Source: Chitinivibrionales bacterium
GTDB taxonomy: Bacteria > Fibrobacterota > Chitinivibrionia > Chitinivibrionales > JANQEN01
DNA: 64,000 nucleotides
Reading direction: 5' to 3'
NCBI GenBank assembly: GCA_028278335.1
Contig: JANQEN010000203.1
Location: forward strand, 171,950 to 235,949
Part shown: piece by piece, positions 27,545-36,325 of the stretch
Layout: each line of letters begins with the position of its first letter
Numbering within the stretch: the first letter of the stretch is position 1
The notes under the pieces: generated by a model
What the model saw: only the letters and a program-made list of their open reading frames with translations
What the model was told of the DNA's origin: nothing
The model's database searches: none
Position numbers and translations under genes: made by a program

Positions 27545-28607
27545 GCATGCTGGTTTTACCAGCCCGGGTAACGATCCGTCCCTTTCCCTCATTTTTTGCT
27601 TGATACAAACACTTGTCAGCGCGGCGAATAAAGGTCTCCATGTTTTCATTGCCCTGATAGGCGGTAACTCCCATGCTGATAGAAATCGAGAGCGCTTGAC
27701 TAGTATCACCAATTTTAAAGTTAAAAGACCTTTCACGGAGCAAATCGGAAATGGTCACCGCAATAACGTGGCTCCCCATCACTTCGGTTTCGGGCATGAC
27801 AATGGCAATCTCATCACCACCATAGCGGAAAGCATAATGAGACTCACTGATTGATAAACAAATAATATCTGCAACCTGCTTTAATACAAAATCACCGGCC
27901 TGATGGCCATAATCTGTATTGAAATCACGGAAGTCGTCCACATCAATCATGATCAGAGCCAACGGGGTCTCATTTTTCTTGGACTCTTTAATGCATTCCT
28001 TAAGAATATCTTTAAAATAAATATGATTATAAAGCTGGGTTAATCCGTCTGTTTTTGCTTCTTCGGTCTTTCTCTCCAACTCAGAGCGGGTCTTCTTTAA
28101 GGCATCGGCAATGGCAAGATTGACCTTATCTAAAGAGAGAATACACTGCAATTTCGTCTCCTCCCCATGGATTTCCATTATTCCCGATGACACCTTTGGA
28201 AAAGAGGCACTTCCCACAACCGAAATGGCTGATAAATAGGTTAAATGGCCGATGTCTTTTTTCAAACCCACAATAGCCGAACCCACAGCGACGTTAATGA
28301 CTTCGTTTAAAAAATCGCTCACCTCAACTTGCCAATTGCGCTGATTCTTTGGTGAAAAACCCTCTAAGGCCAATAATATTTTTGAGGCAGCCAGCGGTGG
28401 TATGGCTATTGTGTAATATCCATGGATAGGTCCTATAAAATGGATGATAACAATATGACCGGCTGGCTTGACATTAGCAATGGTTTTTAAGCTCTTTTTC
28501 TGAGGGACAAAGGAGAGTCCAACCATCTCCTCTATTGCAGAGGCTACAGCCTCGGCAAAGGCTTGTGTATGGCCCAATATGGTCTTAGCGAGATCAATAT
28601 TTTTCAT
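27528..28607 (-). CDS. CheX-like domain fused to GGDEF diguanylate cyclase
   Basis: The 359-aa soluble protein has an N-terminal domain (about 1-165) resembling CheX/CheC phosphatases, including an E-x-x-N signature (E102, N105) in 'FLNEVINVAVGSA'. A coiled coil (165-187) leads to a GGDEF domain with 'TDGLTQLYNH', 'MIDVDDFRDFN' and 'RYGGDEIAIV' (GGDEI at 263-267). The active-site variant GGDEI is close to canonical, so c-di-GMP synthesis is plausible. There is no RxxD inhibitory site before it. The CheX-like part may read a phosphorylated receiver and tune c-di-GMP output. Confidence 0.85.
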   Translation of the reverse strand: MKNIDLAKTILGHTQAFAEAVASAIEEMVGLSFVPQKKSLKTIANVKPAGHIVIIHFIGPIHGYYTIAIPPLAASKILLALEGFSPKNQRNWQVEVSDFLNEVINVAVGSAIVGLKKDIGHLTYLSAISVVGSASFPKVSSGIMEIHGEETKLQCILSLDKVNLAIADALKKTRSELERKTEEAKTDGLTQLYNHIYFKDILKECIKESKKNETPLALIMIDVDDFRDFNTDYGHQAGDFVLKQVADIICLSISESHYAFRYGGDEIAIVMPETEVMGSHVIAVTISDLLRERSFNFKIGDTSQALSISISMGVTAYQGNENMETFIRRADKCLYQAKNEGKGRIVTRAGKTSMLNDQP

Positions 28608-28873
28608 AGGGGGTGTTTTTTATACTATCATCTAATGTATAAGCAATGTGTCTAGGCAACAAAACCCTAAAAACCTGCGCCTTAAGCACCTTGTGCCAAA
28701 AGGCTTATCCTAATTATATCAGAAAGGTAAAAGAATTACAACATCTTACTGTACATTTTGACACAATCTGATGGAGCTGAGCTTATCTCCTCTGGTTTTT
28801 ATTGGGATAGTGTTTTTTGCAATCGTTTAAAACAGTTTCTGATAAAAGCAAATAATATCTGGTAAAACACCGT

Positions 28874-29137
28874 GTGTCTCATAGGTTATTTTGTGATAAT
28901 CCAATAGGTGCCTGTGCGTCTCACTCGGATGGCTGTGCGTCTCACTCGGATGGCTGTGCGTCTCACTCGGATGGCCGTGCGTCTCACTCGGATGGCCGTG
29001 CGTCTCATGCGGAGGGCCGTGCGTCTCAAGCGGATGGCTGTGCGTCTCATGCGGATGCTATATTAAATACCCCATTAAAATGTTCAATATTGATAATCAT
29101 GGCGATTGTCCTTATGTCTTTAGTGTTGATCAGATAG
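28874..29137 (+). CDS. Possible small protein of heptapeptide repeats plus membrane helix
   Basis: An open frame of 87 codons (GTG start) is set entirely by the tandem repeat. It encodes seven heptads of the type (C/R)ASHSDG, the last three diverging to ASHAEG, ASQADG and ASHADA, and then a hydrophobic tail ('CSILIIMAIVLMSLVLI'). There is no ribosome-binding site. The 'SHAEG' wording recalls YadA/Hep_Hag head repeats of adhesins and phage fibres, but at this length the likeness may be chance. It may be a real small protein, a fragment, or non-coding repeat DNA that happens to be open. Confidence 0.25.
   Translation: MSHRLFCDNPIGACASHSDGCASHSDGCASHSDGRASHSDGRASHAEGRASQADGCASHADAILNTPLKCSILIIMAIVLMSLVLIR
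28913..29059 (+). repeat. 21-bp tandem repeat, seven units
   Basis: Seven direct units with consensus TGTGCGTCTCACTCGGATGGC. The first four units are almost identical; the last three carry clustered substitutions (CATGCGGAG, CAAGCGGAT, CATGCGGAT). The block is markedly more GC-rich than its surroundings. A degenerate start of the unit (GTGTCTCATAGG) lies at 28874. Confidence 0.95.
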
Positions 29138-29269
29138 AGCATCCTCAAACATTTTTCATTGGAGTAGTTGATTTTAAATTCCCTGAGAATGGCTATTAAT
29201 GATACAATGAAAGGTGATACCTAAGATTGCTCCAATGATATTTTCTAATGCGTCAAAGGGATTAACACA

Positions 29270-30148
29270 ATGAGAATTGTCACTCGACCAGATTTTGACG
29301 GTGTTGTCTGCGCAGCTCTTTTACGCCAAGTTTTCTCTGCATCAACACCCATTGTGTGGACAGAACCACGGGTAATGCAGAATAGAGCATTGGCAATATC
29401 CAATGAAGATATTATAGCTAATCTCCCCTGGCACTCGTCCTGCAAACTGTGGTTTGATCACCATATTTCAAACAAGCATGATTCAAAATTTGAGGGGGTT
29501 TTTCAGATAGCTCCTTCTGCAGCAGGACTAATCTACCACTATTACAAAGCCTCATTTTCTAATAACCAATACAAAGAGCTAATACATGAGACCGATAGGA
29601 TTGATTCTGCCAATCTCAACCAAGAGGAAATTCTTAATCCAGAAAGGAATCCATGGTTGCTCTTAGCATTTACTCTCAGTAGTAGCAAGAATGAAGAAGG
29701 ATACTGGGAAAAATTGGTCGAGCTTATAAGACTCAAGTGCGTCGAGAGCATTCTTGTGGACGAGGAGGTTGCCCATAAAGCTAAAGTATTTCTTTTCGAT
29801 AGCGACCAGTACAGAGAGCTTCTTCTTTCGTCAACCTATAAGAAAAGCAACGTAACCATTACCGATTTTAGGCAAAAAAATGATATCCCCAAAGAGAATC
29901 GTTTTCTTGTCTTTGCCCTCTACCCCGACTGTTCTGTTAATATAAAAGTGTTCTACGATCCATCCAATGCAGACAAAGTTATCATGAAAGTTGGTCATAG
30001 CATTTTTAATCGCACCTGCAAAGTAAATGTTGGTAATTTGCTTAAAAAATATGGCGGTGGTGGTCATGTGGGAGCGGGATCATGCACATTTTCAAAAAAA
30101 TTTGAAGAGCAGTATATAAATGAAATCTCTCAGGCACTTCTATCTTAG
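29270..30148 (+). CDS. DHH-family phosphoesterase
   Basis: The 292-aa protein begins 'IVTRPDFDGVVCAAL' (an Asp-containing DHH motif I), has the signature 'WFDHH' near residue 64 and ends with the DHHA1 substrate-binding motif 'YGGGGHVGAGSC'. Such enzymes hydrolyse phosphodiesters, small RNAs, cyclic dinucleotides or polyphosphate using two metal ions. Which of these applies is not readable. It has no N-terminal PAS or GGDEF domain, unlike GdpP. It converges with the GNAT gene 29 nt away. Confidence 0.85.
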   Translation: MRIVTRPDFDGVVCAALLRQVFSASTPIVWTEPRVMQNRALAISNEDIIANLPWHSSCKLWFDHHISNKHDSKFEGVFQIAPSAAGLIYHYYKASFSNNQYKELIHETDRIDSANLNQEEILNPERNPWLLLAFTLSSSKNEEGYWEKLVELIRLKCVESILVDEEVAHKAKVFLFDSDQYRELLLSSTYKKSNVTITDFRQKNDIPKENRFLVFALYPDCSVNIKVFYDPSNADKVIMKVGHSIFNRTCKVNVGNLLKKYGGGGHVGAGSCTFSKKFEEQYINEISQALLS

Positions 30149-30177
30149 AAAAATGTAGGTAGAAAAGTGATTAATGA

Positions 30178-30816
30178 TTAGTCTAGATAAGCGCGGACCG
30201 CAATTGAGAACTCATCTTGCGAGTATTGATATTCTCGCTTTTTCTTTGGAAACTGTTTATCAAATTCAGCAACGTCATTGGGCTCAACAGAGTAGGCCGG
30301 ACTTAACTGGTAGTGCCATGGCCCTTCTTTAAAAATTCCTTTTTTAAGCTCCAGTACCAATAAGCCGTAGGGGTATCTCCCACTACTATCAGTGATCTGA
30401 TAATCTTTACAACTGTGGAACCCATGCTTACAATAGTTGTGTGGATGCCCTTCAATGATAATTGCCTTCTCTTTATTCTTGATCGCAATCTTTTTTGTAT
30501 GCTGAATTAACCTTGAGCCTATGCCCTGTCTTTGATAGGCAGGCAGCACACTGATAGGCCCAAAGGTCAGGGTGTCAATGTTGTTTCCCCGGTCATCAAT
30601 AACTTTGGACCTAGTATACATGATATGGCCAACAATTTTATTTTGACAGAGGGCAACAACATTCAGTTCGGGAATACAATCAGGATGACCTCTTAGAACA
30701 TGCACCAGATAGTGCTCATCACAACCGGGCACAAATTGGTTCCAAAAGGCCTCCCGGGTCAACTCTTCGACAATACGATGATCTTTTGGTTCTTCGGTTC
30801 TTAGGTCTAATTCCAT
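30178..30816 (-). CDS. GNAT-family N-acetyltransferase
   Basis: The 212-aa protein has a GNAT fold with the acetyl-CoA loop 'QRQGIGSRLI' after the strand 'FGPISVLPAY'. The N-terminal part ('EELTREAFWNQF') is like the YhbS/predicted N-acetyltransferase group. The C-terminal 60 residues extend beyond a minimal GNAT. The substrate is unknown. It is monocistronic on its strand. Confidence 0.88.
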   Translation of the reverse strand: MELDLRTEEPKDHRIVEELTREAFWNQFVPGCDEHYLVHVLRGHPDCIPELNVVALCQNKIVGHIMYTRSKVIDDRGNNIDTLTFGPISVLPAYQRQGIGSRLIQHTKKIAIKNKEKAIIIEGHPHNYCKHGFHSCKDYQITDSSGRYPYGLLVLELKKGIFKEGPWHYQLSPAYSVEPNDVAEFDKQFPKKKREYQYSQDEFSIAVRAYLD

Positions 30817-30931
30817 AATGGCTACTTTTTATTTACACATTTTTCGAAATAACTTAATAATACTATTCCTATTTTATCTCCTCATTACATCACTAATCTT
30901 TACTTACAGAATGAAGAAAATAGCTCACAAA

Positions 30932-31333
30932 CTACTGAGACCAATCCACGACTTTAAGTTTTGAGACTCTTTTAAACTCTTTGCTATTATTGGTTATGAC
31001 GGTTAAGTTGCGTTTTCTAGCTTGAGCAGCAATGAGCATATCATTACCACCAATGATTTGGCCTTTTAATTCCAATTCTGCTCGAACGTCTCCATATTCC
31101 CAGGCATCTGATGAATTAAAGTCAATCACGTTAAAGGGTGATAATATTTTTAAAATAGCTTCAAGATTTTTCTCTTTTCTCTGACTTTTATTAACCCCAT
31201 AGATTAATTCTCCTACGGTAATTGAAGAGACTGCAAAGTGCTCAGGGTTATGTCTTTTGAATTTTCTTTCTAATTTTATAGATTTTGAATTACACAAGAA
31301 AATGAGAATGTTGGTATCAACTAAATATTTCAT
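30932..31333 (-). CDS. vapC: VapC-type PIN-domain toxin
   Basis: The 133-aa PIN-domain ribonuclease has the acidic residues expected of VapC: D6 in 'LVDTNIL', E42 in 'VGELIYG', D98 in 'GGNDMLIAAQA', and 'TNNSKEF' near 114-120. It should cleave tRNA or rRNA when free of its antitoxin. Its ATG overlaps the antitoxin stop by 4 nt, the usual vapBC arrangement. Confidence 0.95.
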   Translation of the reverse strand: MKYLVDTNILIFLCNSKSIKLERKFKRHNPEHFAVSSITVGELIYGVNKSQRKEKNLEAILKILSPFNVIDFNSSDAWEYGDVRAELELKGQIIGGNDMLIAAQARKRNLTVITNNSKEFKRVSKLKVVDWSQ

Positions 31334-31560
31334 TTAAAGGAAACTTTTTTAAGGGTATGGACTTTGTCTATTGTCTCAGGGAAATCTTCACCAATTTCTT
31401 TAATTCCTTCAGAAAAAAGCCCCCAGGGCTCATCCTTTGGAAGTAAAACAATCACATTTCCAATTTTATTAATTGCCACTTCCTTTGCACCAATACGAAA
31501 GTCTTTAGGGAGCCTCACAGCCTGACTGTTACCACTTTTAAATACTTTTGCCGTTTTCAT
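31330..31560 (-). CDS. vapB: VapB-type antitoxin (AbrB/SpoVT fold)
   Basis: The 76-aa protein has the swapped-hairpin AbrB-like DNA-binding N-terminus ('AKVFKSGNSQAVRLPKDF'), followed by a short toxin-binding tail. It neutralises the adjacent PIN toxin and represses the operon. GGAGG lies 4 nt before its ATG. The upstream palindrome at 31572-31593 overlaps its promoter and is the probable operator. Confidence 0.95.
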   Translation of the reverse strand: MKTAKVFKSGNSQAVRLPKDFRIGAKEVAINKIGNVIVLLPKDEPWGLFSEGIKEIGEDFPETIDKVHTLKKVSFK

Positions 31561-31571
31561 GACGCCTCCAA

Positions 31572-31612
31572 TGTATATACATTAATATATACAACATGAG
31601 TGTAATAGTCAA
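31572..31612 (-). promoter_or_regulatory. vapBC promoter with overlapping palindromic operator
   Basis: On the minus strand TTGACT (31607-31612) and TATATT (31584-31589) are exactly 17 nt apart. The inverted repeat TGTATAT (31572-31578) / ATATACA (31587-31593) covers the -10, as expected for autorepression by the VapBC complex. Confidence 0.7.
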
Positions 31613-31836
31613 CCATAATATTTGAAATGTAATTTTTTAACCTAACTTGAGTGATTGTTTTAAGGAAAGGTTGCGTTAGCTGTGCTATTAATGAGTTCAT
31701 TAAAAACAGAGTTTAACCTGGAAGGTTAAGTGAGTATTTTAAAGAATCCCAGGAGTAGTGCGGATGACGTGAGATTTTCTAAATAAAATTGCTCATTTTA
31801 GGTTTAAACAGATTCTAATACAAACATTTGATTTTA

Positions 31837-32823
31837 TCAGGAATTTCTTTTTGAAGTGTCTCCATTGGAGTCAACCACAAACAGCACTCCGCCAACGAGT
31901 GAGCCTATCACGCAAACAATGGTGGTCAGAAAGAGCATGATGGTTGCTTGCTCCACAGAAAAACCGGCAAGCCCAAAACAGACACCACCCACGGCTTCTC
32001 GGACCCCAAAGGGAAGCGGGATAATCATGAGGAGAGCAATAACTGAGAAGATCACAAAGAAGTAGTGGATCACAGCAAAACTAAAAAGACCTAAGGCCTG
32101 TGCGCAGACAATATTAACACAGATTCTAAGGCTTTGAATAATAAAAGAGATTAGGGCAACCTGAAAGAGGGCTTTTTTATCTTCCTTACCCCGACGATCA
32201 ATAAAGACCTCATCAAGCACCTGAATAACAGTGTCGCGAATACCAAACTTTGGTAGTCGTAGCAGTAGTCCCCGAACGATCTTTTGTAGTCGTTGAGAAA
32301 GTAGGACAATAAAAAATCCAAAGAATATGGAAATAAAGAGTGCAAGGACTCCCAGAACCATAAAAAACTGCTTGTTTTGTTGAATATTGCTGATAAATAT
32401 CACAACACCACCAATGATGGCAAAGATCGAAATTACCAAAAGTCCTGCAAGGCGGTCTAAAAAGGTCGAGGCAAAACTGGCTTTGCCACAGTTTTTATCC
32501 AGATGGAGAGTGGTTATTTTAAAGGCATCACCAGCAACTATTCCAAACATGAAATTGTTAAAAAAGATCCCCGCAAAATAGATTCGCAATACTCGACCAA
32601 AGGGAAGGTTTATATTTCGACTCCTCAATATGATGTTCCATTGCACCGCACCAAAAAAGACACTCACCACAAATAGAACAACACCAACAACAAGCCAGTT
32701 ATAGTCAGCTTGAGAAACAGTTATGCATATATCATTCCAACCATATTTTTGGATTATCCAAAAGAGAATACCGGCAGTGACAGTAAATTTTATAAGCTGG
32801 GTAAGAATTTTTTTTAGATGCAT
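31837..32823 (-). CDS. Lysylphosphatidylglycerol-synthase-type membrane protein (flippase-like)
   Basis: The 328-aa integral membrane protein has about eight hydrophobic helices and the pattern of the LPG-synthase TM / UPF0104 family: 'FGRVLRIYFAGIFFNNFMFGIVAGDAFK' in the first half and 'PLPFGVREAVGGVCF' near the C-terminus. It has no soluble aminoacyl-transferase domain. Stand-alone members are often linked to glycolipid or polyprenyl-sugar flipping, which fits the neighbouring FkbM and GT-C-type genes, but that role is inferred. Confidence 0.82.
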   Translation of the reverse strand: MHLKKILTQLIKFTVTAGILFWIIQKYGWNDICITVSQADYNWLVVGVVLFVVSVFFGAVQWNIILRSRNINLPFGRVLRIYFAGIFFNNFMFGIVAGDAFKITTLHLDKNCGKASFASTFLDRLAGLLVISIFAIIGGVVIFISNIQQNKQFFMVLGVLALFISIFFGFFIVLLSQRLQKIVRGLLLRLPKFGIRDTVIQVLDEVFIDRRGKEDKKALFQVALISFIIQSLRICVNIVCAQALGLFSFAVIHYFFVIFSVIALLMIIPLPFGVREAVGGVCFGLAGFSVEQATIMLFLTTIVCVIGSLVGGVLFVVDSNGDTSKRNS

Positions 32824-32848
32824 GATTTTCGGGAAATTTGATCGTACC

Positions 32849-33730
32849 TTAGCTATTTGGTTTTGGTTGATACAACCACCAACTGTTATAGGAGGTCACC
32901 TTAGCAAGAAAGCTCCATCCCTGGGTCTCTAAATAGGTGATGATTTGGGATTTAATAAAATCCTCAACCATGACATACACCTCTTTACCCTGTGAAATAA
33001 TCTTTTGTGCTCCCTCAATAACCTCCTGTTCAACACCTTCCACATCAATTTTAAACACAATGGTATCATAGGCGGCAATCTGATTATTCAGAAGTGTGTC
33101 CAATTTACGCGTCGTAATAGTAACAGTGGAAAGCTTCTCCTTCTCTCCAGGTTTCATAGTGCTTGAGCCAGGAGTCATGGTATTGAGTTGCATGGGAACA
33201 TTATCTTTATCTTCGTTGAGGAGTGCCACAGGAAAGACCTCCACGCTTTTTTCAAGACTATTTAGGGCAATGTTTTCTTTGATTAGCAGACAACTTTGAT
33301 CGATTGGCTCAAAGCAGTGTATGGTCACAGGTTTGCCCCTAAAGGCATTACCCACTAACACGGAATAGGAGCCCAAATCACCACCCACATCTAAAAAGAG
33401 CACCTTTTTATTCTCTCTAATCTTTGAGTCAATAAGGCGAATGAGATAGTTTTGATCACGACGCTCAAAGGCAGGAGAAACATTAGCTGCATCGGAGGTG
33501 TTGGGGCGAATTTTAAATAAACCAAATTTTGTCTTTATCGTATTAATAGCATACTTCCAGGTGACGTTACTCTCATAATCCTTAAATTTGGCAATGGAGT
33601 AGCGGAATTCGTACCACCATAATCGTACCCGCGGTGAGGAAACCTCAAAGGGGAGGATTACCTTATAATAGAGATAGGATAGATAAAAACTCACTTTGTC
33701 TGCAAAAGAATAGGAAAATTTTCTGTTCAT
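32849..33730 (-). CDS. FkbM-family methyltransferase
   Basis: The 293-aa protein has the FkbM methyltransferase pattern: 'LFLDVGGDLGSYSVLVGNAF' binds SAM (about 114-133), 'HCFEPIDQSCLLIKENI' follows, and 'VFKIDVEGVEQEVIEGA' is the family-specific motif. These enzymes methylate sugars or other hydroxyl groups on glycans and natural products. A basic, aromatic N-terminus of about 75 residues precedes the domain. It lies just upstream of the flippase-like gene on the same strand and diverges from the YfhO gene. Confidence 0.88.
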   Translation of the reverse strand: MNRKFSYSFADKVSFYLSYLYYKVILPFEVSSPRVRLWWYEFRYSIAKFKDYESNVTWKYAINTIKTKFGLFKIRPNTSDAANVSPAFERRDQNYLIRLIDSKIRENKKVLFLDVGGDLGSYSVLVGNAFRGKPVTIHCFEPIDQSCLLIKENIALNSLEKSVEVFPVALLNEDKDNVPMQLNTMTPGSSTMKPGEKEKLSTVTITTRKLDTLLNNQIAAYDTIVFKIDVEGVEQEVIEGAQKIISQGKEVYVMVEDFIKSQIITYLETQGWSFLAKVTSYNSWWLYQPKPNS

Positions 33731-33948
33731 GGGCCAACTGATTTGATTTAAAGTAATACTATATGTCAGATTATAATTGAAAAAGTTATATAGTTCAGTA
33801 TAAAAGATAATCGGTGTATTAAAAAGGATTTATACGATTACGATTAATCAAAAATAATATTTTACTCCTCCCTATTGCTTAATGTGTTCCTTCTATTTAA
33901 CCGTATGTTATTTTATTTGAACCTGTAACTGATTAAAACTATAAGGAT

Positions 33949-36309
33949 ATGAAAGTTATTCCAATGAATAAATCAACAAAAGAAAAACAAACAATTCCTG
34001 CAATAGAACCAGAAAAAAACATTAAAATGTGGTGGTATCTTTCAGGTCTTGTGGTTCTCTGTGTCATTTTCTACTATCGAATTATTTTTGGAGTGGGAAA
34101 TTTTTGGGAAGATCTGATCTATTTGGAATTCCCCCATCGAGTCTTTGCCCGTGATGCACTGCTTTCGTTTCAGTTTCCCCATTGGAACCCTTACACCTTT
34201 AGCGGTATGCCCTTTTTTGCATCGCTCAATACTGGGGTGCTCTATCCATTCAACCTGTTGATTTCGCTCTTTCCTGTTAGCAATGCAACCTATTGGTATT
34301 TACTACAAAATATGATTGTTGCCCATTTTCTCTTTGCCGGGATTTCCATGTTTTTTTATATGCGTCATAGAAAGTGTAGCGGCAATGCATCATTCTTTGC
34401 AGCGCTGGGTTTTATGTTCTGTGGATTCTTTGTAACCCATGTGGTTCACTCAATGATGCTCAACATACTGGTGTGGCTTCCCTTGGTAATTCTCTTTTTA
34501 GAGAAGGGTATTAAAGAGCATGCTTTGCACCATCTACTTATATCCGGCCTTATTCTAGGAGTCTCAACTTTAGCAGGTCATCCTCAAATAACCTTTTATG
34601 AGTTCCTCTTCTTAGGATGCTATGGGTTATATCTTTGGTGGTCAAAGGAAGAAAAATCTATCTCTGGCATTCTCTTTCTTGTCATCCCCTTTGTCATTGC
34701 TGTGGGCATCGCAATGATCACTCTGCTACCTGCTATGGAGCTTAATGCTAACTGCTCCCGTGTCTCCTGGACCTTTGAGCAAGCCTCTGAAGGTTCGATT
34801 AAGTTCATTCACCTCTTAACGCTTTTTATCCCAAAGGCGTTTGGGGCGTGGACTGGCCCTGATAGCGATGCTCCGCGCTTCTGGTTAGATGGTCCTAACT
34901 ATGGCTACTACACCTTTTGGGACACCTGTATCTACGCGGGTATTGCTATTTTTATTCTTGCCTTAGTTCAGTTTAAGTACACCAAAAAAAGTTCCTTTGT
35001 GCTTTTCTCTCTGATTTGGCTTATAACAACTTTTGCTATTGCTCTGGGAAATCATTTCTTTATTTACAAACTACTTTTTAATTTTGCGCCCGGTTTTAGC
35101 CGATTTCGGACTCCCACTAGAATCACCTTTACCTGGTGCTTTCTCTTACCTACTCTTGCGGCAACCACCTTTGATCAACTCCGAAATCGAGAGTTTATTA
35201 AAAGTATACAAAAACCGCTTTTTATTATTCTGGGTGTAAGTGCAGCTCTGGCCCTTATCACAGCACTGGGTATGCTTAAGGGGCTTTTTCCTATTCAGAT
35301 GGAAGATGAAAAAAATATGCACCATGCCTCAAAGCAGGGTTTGATCTTACTCTTTAATGTACTTGCCTTAGGTGTACCACTTCTTCTTTTAAGCCGCGAG
35401 AAATTGAGCGCCTCTGCTACCCAATACATTATTATTGGTGCACTTTTTATTGATCTGCTTATATTCGGCTCTACTATTCATATTACAAAGAACGAGAGTG
35501 CTGCCCGCCACTTTAATCAGGCAAAGGAGATCACCGAGGCCTTGCAAAAGGAATCTAAAAAGGAGACCTTTCGAGTAAATGCCCGTCAGTTTACACCCAG
35601 CCCTGATGAAATGATCTTTCGTCAGAGTGGGCTGATGATGCTCAAACGTAACCAGGGAATGATTGACAAAATTCAAATTACTGAGGGTTTTAATCCGCTC
35701 AATCTTTTTCGCCGTCTACCACCTCTTAAGGGAGACAAATTAGATGCGCTTTTAGATTTAGAAAATATCAAGTATTATGTGAATCCACACTACAGCAAAG
35801 CGTCTCCTAACTTGATCCTTCTAAATAAAGACAGACTCCCCCGAGCAAAGATGTTTTATAAAGCCCGTGTGCTGGAATCTGATTCATTAGTTAAAAAGTA
35901 TATGTTAGAAAACACCTTCGATTATCGGGAAGAACTTCTTCTCAGTAAAAAACCATCAAACCCCCTACCCGATGATCCGAACCTGGTGGATAACCGTGTG
36001 ACAATCAAGAAATACTCCCCCAACAAAATCATACTCAGTGTTACTACAGAAAAGAATGGCCTTCTATGGTTGAGTGAAATTTGGTATCCTGCTTGGAAGG
36101 CTTATATTAATGGAAAAAAGAGGGAAATATTGGTTGCCGATTATAGCTTTAGGGCAATAGAAGTACCCGAGGGTACCCACACGGTTGAGTTTGTGTATCG
36201 ATCTTCTAAATTTACTTTAGGAATGATTATGACTCTTGTCACGCTTCTTATTGCCTGTGGCTATTTGGGATATGTTCGATTCAAAACCGTATCAAATAAG
36301 AAACAGTAA
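33949..36309 (+). CDS. YfhO-family membrane protein (GT-C-like)
   Basis: The 786-aa membrane protein has about 12-13 hydrophobic helices and an extracytoplasmic C-terminal domain (about 520-755) before a last helix. Early motifs 'WEDLIYLEFPHRVFARD' and 'FPHWNPYTFSGMPF' match the YfhO family, whose members act like GT-C enzymes using lipid-linked sugars. The C-terminal phrase 'SEIWYPAWKAYINGKK' is also characteristic. A second in-frame ATG at 33964 is possible, as the AAGGA at 33943-33947 is only 1 nt from the first. It ends 16 nt from the convergent UbiA gene. Confidence 0.85.
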   Translation: MKVIPMNKSTKEKQTIPAIEPEKNIKMWWYLSGLVVLCVIFYYRIIFGVGNFWEDLIYLEFPHRVFARDALLSFQFPHWNPYTFSGMPFFASLNTGVLYPFNLLISLFPVSNATYWYLLQNMIVAHFLFAGISMFFYMRHRKCSGNASFFAALGFMFCGFFVTHVVHSMMLNILVWLPLVILFLEKGIKEHALHHLLISGLILGVSTLAGHPQITFYEFLFLGCYGLYLWWSKEEKSISGILFLVIPFVIAVGIAMITLLPAMELNANCSRVSWTFEQASEGSIKFIHLLTLFIPKAFGAWTGPDSDAPRFWLDGPNYGYYTFWDTCIYAGIAIFILALVQFKYTKKSSFVLFSLIWLITTFAIALGNHFFIYKLLFNFAPGFSRFRTPTRITFTWCFLLPTLAATTFDQLRNREFIKSIQKPLFIILGVSAALALITALGMLKGLFPIQMEDEKNMHHASKQGLILLFNVLALGVPLLLLSREKLSASATQYIIIGALFIDLLIFGSTIHITKNESAARHFNQAKEITEALQKESKKETFRVNARQFTPSPDEMIFRQSGLMMLKRNQGMIDKIQITEGFNPLNLFRRLPPLKGDKLDALLDLENIKYYVNPHYSKASPNLILLNKDRLPRAKMFYKARVLESDSLVKKYMLENTFDYREELLLSKKPSNPLPDDPNLVDNRVTIKKYSPNKIILSVTTEKNGLLWLSEIWYPAWKAYINGKKREILVADYSFRAIEVPEGTHTVEFVYRSSKFTLGMIMTLVTLLIACGYLGYVRFKTVSNKKQ

Positions 36310-36325
36310 ATCCACAAAAGATAAT

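Larger units (their letters stand above)
28608..29269. other. Largely gene-free region with a 21-bp tandem repeat
   Basis: No conserved gene is seen between the GGDEF gene and the DHH gene. The leftmost part should hold the GGDEF promoter. The middle holds the 21-bp tandem repeat described separately. The last 200 nt before the DHH gene are AT-rich and unremarkable. Confidence 0.5.

Noticed and set aside
28913-29059. CRISPR array
   Set aside because: Units are contiguous 21-mers without spacers, and no cas gene is near.
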